64,000 nt of DNA from Luteolibacter flavescens (GTDB lineage: Bacteria > Verrucomicrobiota > Verrucomicrobiia > Verrucomicrobiales > Akkermansiaceae), in contig NZ_JAPDDS010000017.1 in assembly GCF_025950085.1 (NCBI RefSeq), forward strand, positions 1-64,000, given 5' to 3'. Position numbers and translations under genes: made by a program. The notes beneath the pieces were generated by a model. The model did no database searches. It was not told the origin of the DNA and was given only the letters and a program-made list of their open reading frames with translations. Positions 37,192-45,967 of the stretch are shown piece after piece (the stretch's first letter is position 1; the number at the start of each line of letters is the position of its first letter).

Positions 37192-38286
37192 TCAAGGAAT
37201 CACCGCGGTGCGCAGGCCGGCGTGACGGCCGGATGACTCGAAGGCCGCCTCGATTTCCGCGAGAGGATAGCTCTCTCCCTGCAGCGAATTGAAAGGCACA
37301 CGGCCTGAAGTCCCGGTGAGGAAATCGATGGCCGTGACGAGATCGCTGGGCGCGTAGTTGTGCAGGCCACGGATGGTGAGCATGCGGCGAACGAGGTCAT
37401 TCGGATCGAGCTCCACCCTTCCTCCCGGTGTGGTGGTCCCGGCGATGACCGAGACGCCGCCGGTACGGGTGGCGGCGATGGCGCCACTTGCCGCAATGGA
37501 CGAGCCGGAGAATTCCATCGTCACATCAGCGCCTCGGCCACGGGTCACGTCGCGCAGTCCCGCTTGCAAGTCGGCGGGCTGGAAGAAGAACTGCGAGCCG
37601 AATCGCCCGGCAGCCTCCGCACGTGCGGCGTCGAGATCACAGGTTACGACCTGCGCCGCGCCGAGATGGCGGGCCATCGCCGTGGCATTCAGGCCCAGCA
37701 CGCCGCAGCCGAAGATGGCGACCGTCGCACCCTCGACGGGACCGGCGAGACGGAAGGCGGCGGCGACCGTGGCGACCGCGCAATTCGCCGGGGCAGCGAG
37801 AGCGTCCGGCATTTCATCCGGCAGCTTCACGATGCCGGTGCCCGCGGTGAGCAGGCAGAACTCGGCGAAGCCACCGCTGAACTCACGCCCCGGGGCGATC
37901 GCGCTGTGGCCGTATTTGAAAAGATGCTCGCACTTCTGCGGGACGCCGCGCGTGCAGAAGAAGCACTCCCCACACGAGGCGGCGAGCGTCCACGTGATGC
38001 GGTCTCCCTCGTGCAGCAACTCGCCCCGCAGGTCGATGCGCGGGGCACCGGGACCGAAAGCAACGATGCGCCCGACGATCTCATGCCCCAGCACGCAGGG
38101 CACCGGCTCCTGCCGGCGGCCATGCCAGGTGTGCAGGTCGCTGCCGCAGATGGTGCTGCAGGTCACGTCCACCAGCACCTCGCCGCGGCCTGGCAGCGGC
38201 ACCGGGAACTCTTCGAGGCGGAAAGGTTCGCCATGACCGGAGAATACGGCGGCGAGGGCGCGGCCGCCGGAGCGTTCGGTGTTCAT
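37192..38286 (-). CDS. Zn-dependent alcohol dehydrogenase (HpnZ-like)
   Basis: A 364-residue medium-chain dehydrogenase. TCSTICGSDLHTWHGRR holds the catalytic Cys and nearby polar residues, LGHEIVGRI the Zn-binding His-Glu pair, and CGECFFCTRGVPQKCEH the four-Cys structural zinc site. The nucleotide fold shows IFGCGVLGLNATAMA. The whole resembles the alcohol dehydrogenases that accompany phosphonate-catabolism genes (the HpnZ type), but no phosphonate gene is in the window. Its start overlaps the MFS stop by four bases, and the divergent XRE-cupin gene likely regulates the pair. Substrate is unknown. Confidence 0.87.
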   Translation of the reverse strand: MNTERSGGRALAAVFSGHGEPFRLEEFPVPLPGRGEVLVDVTCSTICGSDLHTWHGRRQEPVPCVLGHEIVGRIVAFGPGAPRIDLRGELLHEGDRITWTLAASCGECFFCTRGVPQKCEHLFKYGHSAIAPGREFSGGFAEFCLLTAGTGIVKLPDEMPDALAAPANCAVATVAAAFRLAGPVEGATVAIFGCGVLGLNATAMARHLGAAQVVTCDLDAARAEAAGRFGSQFFFQPADLQAGLRDVTRGRGADVTMEFSGSSIAASGAIAATRTGGVSVIAGTTTPGGRVELDPNDLVRRMLTIRGLHNYAPSDLVTAIDFLTGTSGRVPFNSLQGESYPLAEIEAAFESSGRHAGLRTAVIP

Positions 38287-39533
38287 GCTTGTTTTCGGAT
38301 GAAGGACATCAGGATCGCGCCGAGCGCGCAGGCGACGGCCACCACGGGGAAGACCATGTGCGTCGAATCATTCGACTCGATCAGGTAGCCGATCAGCGGC
38401 TCGCCCAGACCGGCAAAGAGATAGGCGACGAAATTCATCATCCCCGTGCCGGTCCCCGCGAGGCGCTTGCCGAGCAGGTCCGGGCACAGCGCCCAGAAGG
38501 CGGACTGCGGACCATAGACGAAGAAACCTGTTAGAAAAAGCAGCGGCAGCGCGAGCATCGACGTGCGGTCGAGCATCGACATGCCGCCCGCACAGATCGC
38601 CGCGATGCCGAGGAAGAGGATGACCGGCGTGGACCGCTTTCCGGCGAAGATGCGGTCGGAGATCCAGCCGGCGGAGATCGCGCCGAAGGCCATGCCCACG
38701 GGCAGCGCGACGGATACCCACTTCTGCGGCGAGTCCTTCCAATCCTCACCGAGGAAGTGGACCGGCACCCAGACGAGCAGTCCGTAGCGCGCGAGATTCT
38801 GGAAGCCGATCGCCGCACAGCCGAAGAGGAAGGGCACGCAGGCGAAGCCCGCCTTGTAGCGTTCCCACCAGGTGAGATGCCGCTCCGGGTGGATCTGCTC
38901 GCGGGCGGAGTCGCCTTCATCCAGCAGGTCCTGGAAGCCCGCCTGCGATGGCCGCTCGCGGATCACCAGCCAGAAGACCGCGCAGCCCACGAGCATGAGG
39001 AAGACCGGCCCGCGGAATATCCAGCGCCAGCCGTGATCGACCGCCACGGCAGCGAGGCAGTAGGTGACCACCGACGACATCCCGGCCGCGAAGGTGTAGA
39101 AGCCGAAGACGCGACCGCGATGCCCGCGGTCCCACCAGTTTGACAGGATGCGGCTGCCCGGCGCCCAGCCCATCGACTGCACGAAGCCATTCCCCGCCCA
39201 CGGCACCAGCACGCCCGCGAGCCCTCCGGCGAAGCTGGTGATCCAGTTCATGACGAAGGAAAGGAGGCCGCCCAATGTCATGAGGCTGCGTCCGCCGAAG
39301 CGGTCCGCGAGCTGGCCATTGATCGCCTGCCCGATGGCATAGGACCATAGCAGCGCCGTGCTGCACCAGCCGAGCTGCGCCTTCGTGAGCCCGAATTCCT
39401 CCGCCATACCGGGAATCGCGAATCCGAAATTTTGCCGCCCCGTGTAGTAAAAGAGGTAGCAGAACATCACGACCACGAGGGTCTTCACCCGTGCGCTCGC
39501 GAAGCTGGTGGCATGTCTCGTCTCGGTCATCAT
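38283..39533 (-). CDS. MFS transporter, organophosphate-antiporter-like
   Basis: A 416-residue twelve-helix permease. The opening FCYLFYYTGRQNFGFAIPGM resembles the organophosphate:phosphate antiporter branch (GlpT/UhpT/PgtP), where charged residues near helix 1 bind the phosphate group. GQAINGQLADRFGGRSLM is the conserved loop between helices 2 and 3. The ATG at 39533 (or the next Met at 39530) opens a normal membrane protein; codons up to 39590 are unlikely. It overlaps the downstream dehydrogenase by four bases. A phosphorylated sugar or a phosphonate is a likely but unproven substrate. Confidence 0.87.
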   Translation of the reverse strand: MMTETRHATSFASARVKTLVVVMFCYLFYYTGRQNFGFAIPGMAEEFGLTKAQLGWCSTALLWSYAIGQAINGQLADRFGGRSLMTLGGLLSFVMNWITSFAGGLAGVLVPWAGNGFVQSMGWAPGSRILSNWWDRGHRGRVFGFYTFAAGMSSVVTYCLAAVAVDHGWRWIFRGPVFLMLVGCAVFWLVIRERPSQAGFQDLLDEGDSAREQIHPERHLTWWERYKAGFACVPFLFGCAAIGFQNLARYGLLVWVPVHFLGEDWKDSPQKWVSVALPVGMAFGAISAGWISDRIFAGKRSTPVILFLGIAAICAGGMSMLDRTSMLALPLLFLTGFFVYGPQSAFWALCPDLLGKRLAGTGTGMMNFVAYLFAGLGEPLIGYLIESNDSTHMVFPVVAVACALGAILMSFIRKQA

Positions 39534-39602
39534 CGGCGTCCGGACAGCGCCGGTAGAGCCCGAGAACTGCACGGGAGAAGCTCTCACCACAAAAGATCCC
39601 CT

Positions 39603-39709
39603 GAAACGATTTTGTTTCTTTTCGGGAAACCCCGACTTCGAATCGTCACCTGACCGTTCCCAGCCATTCCTTGACCCTGCTCGCTGCGGAAGGTTGCATT
39701 TCGGGAAAC
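39603..39709. promoter_or_regulatory. Candidate operators between transporter and regulator
   Basis: The 176-base divergent gap contains two identical 11-base direct repeats, TTTCGGGAAAC at 39620-39630 and 39699-39709, the second ending at the regulator's ATG. Just before the first lies an inverted repeat, GAAAC at 39603-39607 and GTTTC at 39614-39618. Repeats in this position suit autoregulation by the XRE-cupin protein. The function is inferred. Confidence 0.5.
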
Positions 39710-40270
39710 ATGAACCTCGTCGAACTGGCGTCCCGGATCAAGGCAGCCCGCATGTCGAAGGGCTACACGCTCGACCGCGTGGCGGAGATCTCCGGCCTCG
39801 GCAAGGGCCTGCTGTCAAAGGTGGAGAATTTCCGCGTGACGCCTTCCCTGCCGACCTTGGCAAAGATCTGCGAAGCACTCGGCATGAGCCTGTCCGAGCT
39901 CTTCGAGGGGCTGGATGAAAAGCCGAAGCTGAGCATCACCCGCGTCGCCGATCGCAGGGAGATCGAGCGGGATCGCGACCAGTCCGACATCTGCTACCAC
40001 GCGCTGGCCCACGGCAGGCCGGACCGGAACATGGACCCCTTCGTCCTCGACGTGCCCGCCGGTGGCGGACGCCGCGAGCCGATGCCTCACGAGGGCGAGG
40101 AATTCCTGATCGTGCTGAAGGGCGGCGTTTCCTTCGAATACAACGGCGAGGTGCACCAGCTCAAGGAGGGCGACTCCGCCTACTTCGATGCCGAGGTGGA
40201 CCACCGCGTCTTCAATCCCGCCGCGCGGGACGCGAAGGTGCTGTGCGTCTTCCTCGGTCGCCCGATGTGA
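39710..40270 (+). CDS. XRE-family regulator with cupin domain
   Basis: A 186-residue transcription regulator: an N-terminal HTH of the XRE type (LASRIKAARMSKGYTLDRVA, then SGLGKGLLSKVENF and PSLPTLAKICEALGMSL) and a C-terminal cupin sensor (HEGEEFLIVLKGGVSFEYNG, then LKEGDSAYFDAEVDHRVFNP). Such HTH-cupin proteins control nearby catabolic or transport genes in response to a small molecule. The divergent transporter/dehydrogenase operon is the obvious target. The ATG at 39710 is preferred over 39671 because the HTH begins at once; a repeat of the intergenic motif abuts it. Confidence 0.9.
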   Translation: MNLVELASRIKAARMSKGYTLDRVAEISGLGKGLLSKVENFRVTPSLPTLAKICEALGMSLSELFEGLDEKPKLSITRVADRREIERDRDQSDICYHALAHGRPDRNMDPFVLDVPAGGGRREPMPHEGEEFLIVLKGGVSFEYNGEVHQLKEGDSAYFDAEVDHRVFNPAARDAKVLCVFLGRPM

Positions 40271-40280
40271 AATCTCCCCA

Positions 40281-40357
40281 CTGGGAGCGAGGAATTCATT
40301 CCGCTTGGACGGGCCTGTGAACCGACCGGTGAAGCGGAATAAATTCCGCGGTCCCAG
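40281..40357. repeat. Imperfect 26-base inverted repeat
   Basis: CTGGGAGCGAGGAATTCATT (continuing CCGCTT) at 40281-40306 faces AAGCGGAATAAATTCCGCGG (continuing TCCCAG) at 40332-40357, with a 25-base spacer. The arms pair imperfectly. The size and lack of coding capacity suggest a degenerate short mobile element or long RNA hairpin. Confidence 0.65.
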
Positions 40358-40425
40358 GGCGCCATCGCTGTTGCTTACCACCTTCACTATTGCACATCGG
40401 GCCTCCGGCGCATCACGCTGGGCGC

Positions 40426-41580
40426 GTGCCGACCGTCCGCCTCAAGTACTTCTCCTACCACCCTGCCATCTGGCCCCGCATGATCGGGGAAGTGACGCGC
40501 GATGCCAAGCCGGGCTCGCTCGTCCAGGTGCTCGACAAGGAGGGCAAGCCCTTCGGCAGCGCCTTCTGGAATCCGAAGGCAGGCATGCCGCTGCGCGTCT
40601 TCGCCCATGGCAGCGAGCCGGTGGACGAGAGCTTTTTCCTCGGCGCGATCCAGCGTGCCGCCTCGCTGCGCCGCGAGGTGATGAAGCTGGATGAAACGAC
40701 CGACGCCTACCGCGCGATCCACGCCGATGCCGACCAGATGCCCGGCCTCGTCGCGGACAAGTTCGGCAAGGTGATGTCGCTGGAGGTGACGAATCTCGCC
40801 GCCTACCAGCGCCTCGACGCGTGGGTGCCCGCGCTTCACGAGGCCTTTGGCACGGAGAAGGCGCACATCCGCGTCGATCCGGACCTCGCGCGCATCGAGG
40901 GCATTCCCTCGCTCACGCACTCTCTTTCCGAAAAGCTGCGCCCGCTGAAAATCCGCGAGCACGGCGTGACCTTCGAGGTCGATCCCTCGGGCGGACACAA
41001 GACCGGCTTCTTCTGCGACCAGCGGGAGAACCGGAAGAAATTCGGCGAACTCGCCGCAGGCCGCAGCGTGCTCGACCTGTGCTGCTACACCGGCGGCTTT
41101 TCCGTCAGCGCCGCGCTCGCCGGGGCCGAGGACGTGACCGCCGTGGACCTGGATGAAAACGCCATCGAGATGGCCAAGCGCAACGGCAACATCAACCAGA
41201 AGCGCATCAAATTCACCCACGGCGACGCCTTCACCTGGGCGCGCACGATGATCGAAAACGGCCGCCAATGGGACCTCGTCATCGCCGACCCGCCGAAATT
41301 CATCCACGGCAAGGAAGACCAGCTCGGCCACAACAAGTATCACGACCTGAACAAGCTCGCGCTGCAGCTCGTGAAGCCCGGCGGGCTCTTCGTCACCTGC
41401 TCGTGCTCCGGCATGCTCACCGCGGACGAATTCGAAAAGATCGTCGTCTCCGCCTCGCACCGCCAGGACCGCCGCCTCCAGATCTTCGACCGCACCGGCG
41501 CAGGCCCCGACCATCCCACCCTCTCGAACTACCCCGAGTCCCGCTACCTCAAGCTTCTCTGGTGCCGGGTGATCGGGTGA
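40426..41580 (+). CDS. RlmI-like class I rRNA methyltransferase
   Basis: A 384-residue RlmI/RlmL-type methyltransferase that makes 5-methylcytosine in 23S rRNA in relatives. A PUA-like N-terminus (VRLKYFSYHPAIWPRMIG) is followed by an EEHAD-like middle domain and the SAM domain with FFCDQRENRKKF, SVLDLCCYTGGFSVSAALAG and LVIADPPKFI. The GTG at 40426 gives the usual opening; the frame starts at a TTG at 40390. SCSGMLTADEF near the end replaces the usual catalytic SCS context. Substrate assignment is by family only. Confidence 0.88.
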   Translation: MPTVRLKYFSYHPAIWPRMIGEVTRDAKPGSLVQVLDKEGKPFGSAFWNPKAGMPLRVFAHGSEPVDESFFLGAIQRAASLRREVMKLDETTDAYRAIHADADQMPGLVADKFGKVMSLEVTNLAAYQRLDAWVPALHEAFGTEKAHIRVDPDLARIEGIPSLTHSLSEKLRPLKIREHGVTFEVDPSGGHKTGFFCDQRENRKKFGELAAGRSVLDLCCYTGGFSVSAALAGAEDVTAVDLDENAIEMAKRNGNINQKRIKFTHGDAFTWARTMIENGRQWDLVIADPPKFIHGKEDQLGHNKYHDLNKLALQLVKPGGLFVTCSCSGMLTADEFEKIVVSASHRQDRRLQIFDRTGAGPDHPTLSNYPESRYLKLLWCRVIG

Positions 41581-41698
41581 TCGGGTGATCGGTCCGACGT
41601 CTGTTTCTCCTCAGCCGGGGCACCTCATATCGGCCGGACACACGGCTCCGCCGTCATCTGGCAGTGACACCACCCGGAGATCGTCCTATGGAAGAAGC

Positions 41699-43480
41699 GT
41701 GATTCAACGCCTTCTCCTCCTGGGCTCGGTTTCGATTGCTTGCGCCTCCGCACAAGAAGCTCCCGCCACAGTACCGAGCCAACCTCCGGCGAAGGAGGAG
41801 GCATCGTCGACCGCGAATTGGCCGGGAGTGGATTACTCCGAAGTCCGCGCCTATCTGTATAATCCACCGCATAAGTTGGGGAATGACATTATTCAGGACG
41901 GAAAGCTGCATCCCGATGTCGTGGACCCACAAGGCATCAAGCTCGATGCCAAGCAGGTCGAACAACTGCTCAAGGCCAGCTACACCCGGGAGCCCGATCG
42001 AAGAGGCTCGGGCTGCTTCCTTCCTCATCACGGCATCGTTTTCTACGATCACGACGGAAAGGCTGTTGCGCACCTGTCGATTTGCTTTCTCTGCAACAGG
42101 GCTGCCAGCGCCCCTTACGAAGCATCTTTGCAGTGGGACATCACGGCTCTATCCCAATTCATCACAAGTCTAGGGCTCCCGGTATTCAAGGAGTTCGACG
42201 AGTCTGATGCGCATTTCATCGCACTCGCCCGCAAGTGGCCGGATGCCAAAGTGAAGGAGAAATTGGATGAGTATCTCTTTTCCACGGAGAACGGAAATCC
42301 CCTTCTGGGAGACTATGAGCGCCTTCTGTTGCTTCAGGGCCTCGGGGACCGCATCCATGCACTCCTCCTCGCATATCTTTCTGACAAAGCGTTGCGGGCA
42401 GAGATGCTGAAGGCTTCGCCATCCGACGCGTCCTCCGACACGCTCTTCTCCCGGATTTGTGACGCATTCGGCGATTCCCCACCCTCCTCCGTCATTCCTC
42501 TTCTCGCTCCATTTTTCGAGGAATCGGATCCATCCGTCCGTTGCGATGCCACCGAGACGATCGCGAAAACCGGTGCTCCCGCGAGCGTTGCATACATCAG
42601 GAAAGCATTCGCAGATCCCGGGGATGATCTCGCCATCAGCGCACTCGGCGGCCTTCAGGTGGCGATTGATCGGAGCGCGGTGCACCCCGACACGCGGAAG
42701 CAGCTTTTCCCGGATGTGCAGGCATTCCAAAAAAGCGGCTGGGATGAGGAGTGGGCCAAGGCACTCGCCGGTCTCAATCCCCATGAGGCCTCGGAGTATT
42801 TCCTTACTCCGGAAATCTTCAATCCGGACTCCCCGCGACTCGACACGATCCTGAGAGTCCTCTGCGAAGCAAACCTGCAACTTCCACGCGAGCGGCTTCT
42901 CGCGCTCATCGAGGAATTGAAAGCGACCAAGCTTACCCGGGAGAAACAACAGATCGCGGAACCCGCCCTCCTGCTGCTCGGAAGACAGCGCAATCCCGGC
43001 GACCTGGACCTCCTGCGCGGCATGGGCAACGACACCCTCGCCCGATGCGCCATGCCGGGGCTACTGGCATGGCATGGCCTTGAAGGCTATCGCGACCGTC
43101 TCTCAAAGCTGGAAGTGGAGAAGGATTTCGCTGCTTTGAACGAGCATCAACGCCTCCATATCGCAGTGTATGAATTTGAAAACGCGGGGCCCGACATCGG
43201 AGCTTACTTCTCCGGCCACAAAGGGGATCGCTGGCGCGATGCACTTGCCGGACTCAAGCAAATGAAACGAGGGGAACTGGCTGCCATTCTCGAAGAAGCG
43301 GTGGCGAAATTCGGAGACGAAGGCCCTAGCAATGACCGCGAGATCCGCAGCAAGCAGGTGGACGACATCGAAGAAAAGTCCGGCTTCAAAGACCTTGATG
43401 CGCGCTTGCGGGAAGCGGAAGACACTTGGAATCTTTCCCTCGACCGCTTCGCCATCGAACACGCCGACTCCTTCAAATGA
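41699..43480 (+). CDS. Exported HEAT-like protein of unknown function
   Basis: This 593-residue protein begins with a signal peptide (QRLLLLGSVSIACASAQ) when the GTG at 41699 is used; GGAAG lies just upstream. The frame itself opens at 41585 without a secretion signal. After a Cys-bearing region (RGSGCFLPHHG and SICFLCNRAAS) the body is made of helix pairs of HEAT type, for example VIPLLAPFFEESDPSVRCDA and SVAYIRKAFADPGDDLAISA. No enzyme motif was seen. The stop overlaps the acetyltransferase start (ATGA). Composition is slightly AT-richer than its neighbours. Confidence 0.68.
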   Translation: MIQRLLLLGSVSIACASAQEAPATVPSQPPAKEEASSTANWPGVDYSEVRAYLYNPPHKLGNDIIQDGKLHPDVVDPQGIKLDAKQVEQLLKASYTREPDRRGSGCFLPHHGIVFYDHDGKAVAHLSICFLCNRAASAPYEASLQWDITALSQFITSLGLPVFKEFDESDAHFIALARKWPDAKVKEKLDEYLFSTENGNPLLGDYERLLLLQGLGDRIHALLLAYLSDKALRAEMLKASPSDASSDTLFSRICDAFGDSPPSSVIPLLAPFFEESDPSVRCDATETIAKTGAPASVAYIRKAFADPGDDLAISALGGLQVAIDRSAVHPDTRKQLFPDVQAFQKSGWDEEWAKALAGLNPHEASEYFLTPEIFNPDSPRLDTILRVLCEANLQLPRERLLALIEELKATKLTREKQQIAEPALLLLGRQRNPGDLDLLRGMGNDTLARCAMPGLLAWHGLEGYRDRLSKLEVEKDFAALNEHQRLHIAVYEFENAGPDIGAYFSGHKGDRWRDALAGLKQMKRGELAAILEEAVAKFGDEGPSNDREIRSKQVDDIEEKSGFKDLDARLREAEDTWNLSLDRFAIEHADSFK

Positions 43481-43992
43481 CACCCGCCATCAACATCATC
43501 CCCGCCACCGAGGCTCATGCCGGGGCGGTGTGGCGGATCTTCCGTGAGGTGATCGCGGCGGGTGATGCGTATGTCTTCGAGGCGGATACCACTTACGAGG
43601 CCTTCCTCGCGTATTGGTTCGCGGCGCGGGCTTATGTGGCAATGGAGGGAGCGGAGGTACTCGGCAGCTACATCATCAAGCCAAACCTGCCGGGGCGCGC
43701 GTCGCATGTGGCGAATGCCAGCTACATGGTCGCCGCGGCGGCACGCGGAAAGGGCGTGGGCGGGCTGATGTGCGCGCACTCGCTGCGAGAGGCGAAGTCC
43801 CAGGGCTTCCGCGCGATGCAGTTCAATATCGTGGTCAGCACGAATGTCACCGCGGTCGCGCTCTGGCAAAAGCATGGCTTCGCGATCATCGGCACCGTGC
43901 CCGGAGCCTTCCGCCATGAGACCCTGGGATACGTGGATGCCCACGTGATGTTCCGCGATCTGGCGGACATCGGGGATGGCTCAGCGCAGTGA
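43477..43992 (+). CDS. GNAT family N-acetyltransferase
   Basis: A 171-residue enzyme of the GNAT fold that transfers an acetyl group from acetyl-CoA. PATEAHAGAVWRIFREVI begins the fold, and the acetyl-CoA loop is AAAARGKGVGGLMCAHSL (motif A, RGKGVG) followed by STNVTAVALWQKHGF. It overlaps the previous gene by four bases (ATGA), so the two are coupled. Its 3' end overlaps the convergent anti-sigma-like gene by 12 bases. Substrate unknown. Confidence 0.9.
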   Translation: MTPAINIIPATEAHAGAVWRIFREVIAAGDAYVFEADTTYEAFLAYWFAARAYVAMEGAEVLGSYIIKPNLPGRASHVANASYMVAAAARGKGVGGLMCAHSLREAKSQGFRAMQFNIVVSTNVTAVALWQKHGFAIIGTVPGAFRHETLGYVDAHVMFRDLADIGDGSAQ

Positions 43993-45372
43993 CGAGGACT
44001 TCGAGCGGCGGTCTCCGGAGACGATCACCTTTGGCTGCAGCGCGGCGCTGGTATTCGTCAGCACGCCGGCAGCGGAGATCGGAAGCTCGATCAGGCTGAA
44101 GGACTTCACGCCATTGCTATCCGGCAGGCTGAAGAAGATACGTCCCGTGCCTGCCTGGGCCAGCGACGGCAGCACCGTGATCGACGGCGTGGCCAGCGAC
44201 ACCACTCCCTTCGTGGTCGTGCTTCCAGACGAGGCCGATGTATTCGACGGGGGATTCGTCAGCGGCGTGACGGTTGGCGTGGTGGTGGCGGATACCGGAT
44301 TGTTCACCGGGATCCTGTTCTCATTCCCGGAGGTATCGGTCCACACCACCACCTGCTCGTAGCCGGGCTGCGGGGGCTTCACCTTGTCGATGAGCACCTT
44401 GGCGGTATTCGTCATCGGGTCTTCCACCACGAGGCCTTCTGGCTCCGTGCGCACTTCCACGCGATTGGCGGCCAGCGTGTCGGCATCGGGGAAATGATAG
44501 GCGCTCAGATTGTCCTCCGCCGTGACGCGACGTCCGAGGTAGCCGTGGCCATTCTCGTCCTTCGCCCAGATCATGTCGTTTGCCTTGTCGTAGTAGGCAC
44601 CGTCCCCGGACACCATCAGCGCGTAATCCTCCACCGCATTCGGCGGGAAATTCAGGTGCCGCACGTATTCGCCGTCGGACAGCGACATGCTCTCGGGCAT
44701 CCAGCCGTTCTTGATGACCAGCCGTGCCGGATCGGCGGACATGCCGCCCTCCAGCTCCATCATCCAGCCCAGCGCATTCGTCACGCGGCGCTGCATCTCC
44801 TCCGCGGAGGGCAGCAGCGCATTCGGTGAATGAAGGCTCAGCACGCGCGGCGCGGTGAGGGCACCCTGCTCGTCCAGATTGTGAAGCTGGGCCTGGTAGC
44901 GCAGCAGATCCTCGCGCATGCGGCGGTCATCCGGGATGGCACGGCGATCCGCCGGTGCCCCGGGCACGGGCAGTGTCGTCGCGGTATCCCGGACGGATTT
45001 CGATGGCAGGGCGGTTGGCAAGCCTACCTTCGCCACATCCGGTGCCTGCTCGCCTCCACGCGGCCACAGGATGAATGCGACGGCGGCAGCCACCCAACCG
45101 CTGGCGGCCAGCCATGGGAAAAACTTCACGTTCCGGTGGGCCAGCGGCGTGCGGGCGTCCACCTTCGACATGATGGAGGAAAGCACCTCCGGCGGTGCCG
45201 CGCGCAGCGGCGAGGTGGCCAGCCACACATCGGCGGCGGTCTCCTGCGTCGCGCGGATTTCCTCCAGACACTGCGCATCGCGCACCAGCCGCGGATCGCT
45301 CCGGGCCGGATCATCGTGCGGCAGCAGGTCGAGCGCCTTCGCCGTCGCGTCGTCGAGATTAGTGCGGGGCAT
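43981..45372 (-). CDS. Anti-sigma-factor-like transmembrane protein
   Basis: A 463-residue protein immediately downstream of an ECF sigma gene, overlapping it by 14 bases. An N-terminal cytoplasmic part of about 80 residues (LRAAPPEVLSSIMSKVDART) leads to one membrane helix near residues 85-103 (FPWLAASGWVAAAVAFILW) and a long periplasmic region. The last part, from VVVWTDTSGNENRIPVNNP, resembles the C-terminal domain of RskA-type anti-sigma factors, with a Ser/Thr/Pro-rich linker (ATTTPTVTPLTNPPSNTSAS). No zinc-binding HxxxCxxC motif was seen, so it would not be a ZAS-type anti-sigma. The role is inferred from position and topology. Confidence 0.68.
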   Translation of the reverse strand: MPRTNLDDATAKALDLLPHDDPARSDPRLVRDAQCLEEIRATQETAADVWLATSPLRAAPPEVLSSIMSKVDARTPLAHRNVKFFPWLAASGWVAAAVAFILWPRGGEQAPDVAKVGLPTALPSKSVRDTATTLPVPGAPADRRAIPDDRRMREDLLRYQAQLHNLDEQGALTAPRVLSLHSPNALLPSAEEMQRRVTNALGWMMELEGGMSADPARLVIKNGWMPESMSLSDGEYVRHLNFPPNAVEDYALMVSGDGAYYDKANDMIWAKDENGHGYLGRRVTAEDNLSAYHFPDADTLAANRVEVRTEPEGLVVEDPMTNTAKVLIDKVKPPQPGYEQVVVWTDTSGNENRIPVNNPVSATTTPTVTPLTNPPSNTSASSGSTTTKGVVSLATPSITVLPSLAQAGTGRIFFSLPDSNGVKSFSLIELPISAAGVLTNTSAALQPKVIVSGDRRSKSSSLR

Positions 45373-45967
45373 CGAGGCCTCCTTTCTTCAGCAGCGCGCG
45401 CAGCTTCTCCATCGCGCGGTGGACGCGGACCTTCGCCGTGCCGAGCGGCACGCCCCAGCGCACCGCGTGATCCTCCAGCGTCGCCGGGTCGAAGAGCGCC
45501 GCCCGCACGCTCTCCGCCTCACCGGCATCGAGCTGGTCCAGCGCCGAGCGCACCCGCGAGACCGTATCGCGGAAAAACAAATCCTCCACCCCGCCGCGGT
45601 CCGGCACCTCCAGCACAGGCATGGTCCCCCAGTCCTCCCACACCGCCGCGCGGCGGCGCTTCCGGCGCAGGACATCGAGGCACAGGCCGCGCAAGATCAT
45701 GGCGCACCAGGTGAAGCCGCGGCTTTTCTCAGAGTCGAAGTCCCCCGCGCGCTTCCAGATCCGCAGGAAGCAATCCTGCAGCACCTCCTTCGCCGCGCCC
45801 TCGTCATTGATCCAATGCAGCGCCATGCTGTAGAGGCGGTCCCCCCACATGCGGTAGAGTTCCTCGAGCGCCTCCGGGTCGTGGCGGGCGATGCGGGTCA
45901 GCAGCCAGGTGCCGTCCCAGGCGTCTGCCCGTCCGTCCGCCTTGAGTGCCTGTATCTTCTCCGCCAT
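45359..45967 (-). CDS. ECF-family RNA polymerase sigma factor
   Basis: A 202-residue extracytoplasmic-function sigma factor. Region 2 shows ALEELYRMWGDRLYSMAL and AKEVLQDCFLRIWKRAGDF, followed by the CLDVLRRKRRR segment of region 2.4. Region 4 has LDQLDAGEAESVRAALF and the DNA-recognition helix VPLGTAKVRVHRAMEKLR. It is the first gene of a pair with the membrane anti-sigma-like gene. The regulon is unknown; the about 700-base region upstream may contain its autoregulated promoter, but no consensus was recognised. Confidence 0.93.
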   Translation of the reverse strand: MAEKIQALKADGRADAWDGTWLLTRIARHDPEALEELYRMWGDRLYSMALHWINDEGAAKEVLQDCFLRIWKRAGDFDSEKSRGFTWCAMILRGLCLDVLRRKRRRAAVWEDWGTMPVLEVPDRGGVEDLFFRDTVSRVRSALDQLDAGEAESVRAALFDPATLEDHAVRWGVPLGTAKVRVHRAMEKLRALLKKGGLDAPH

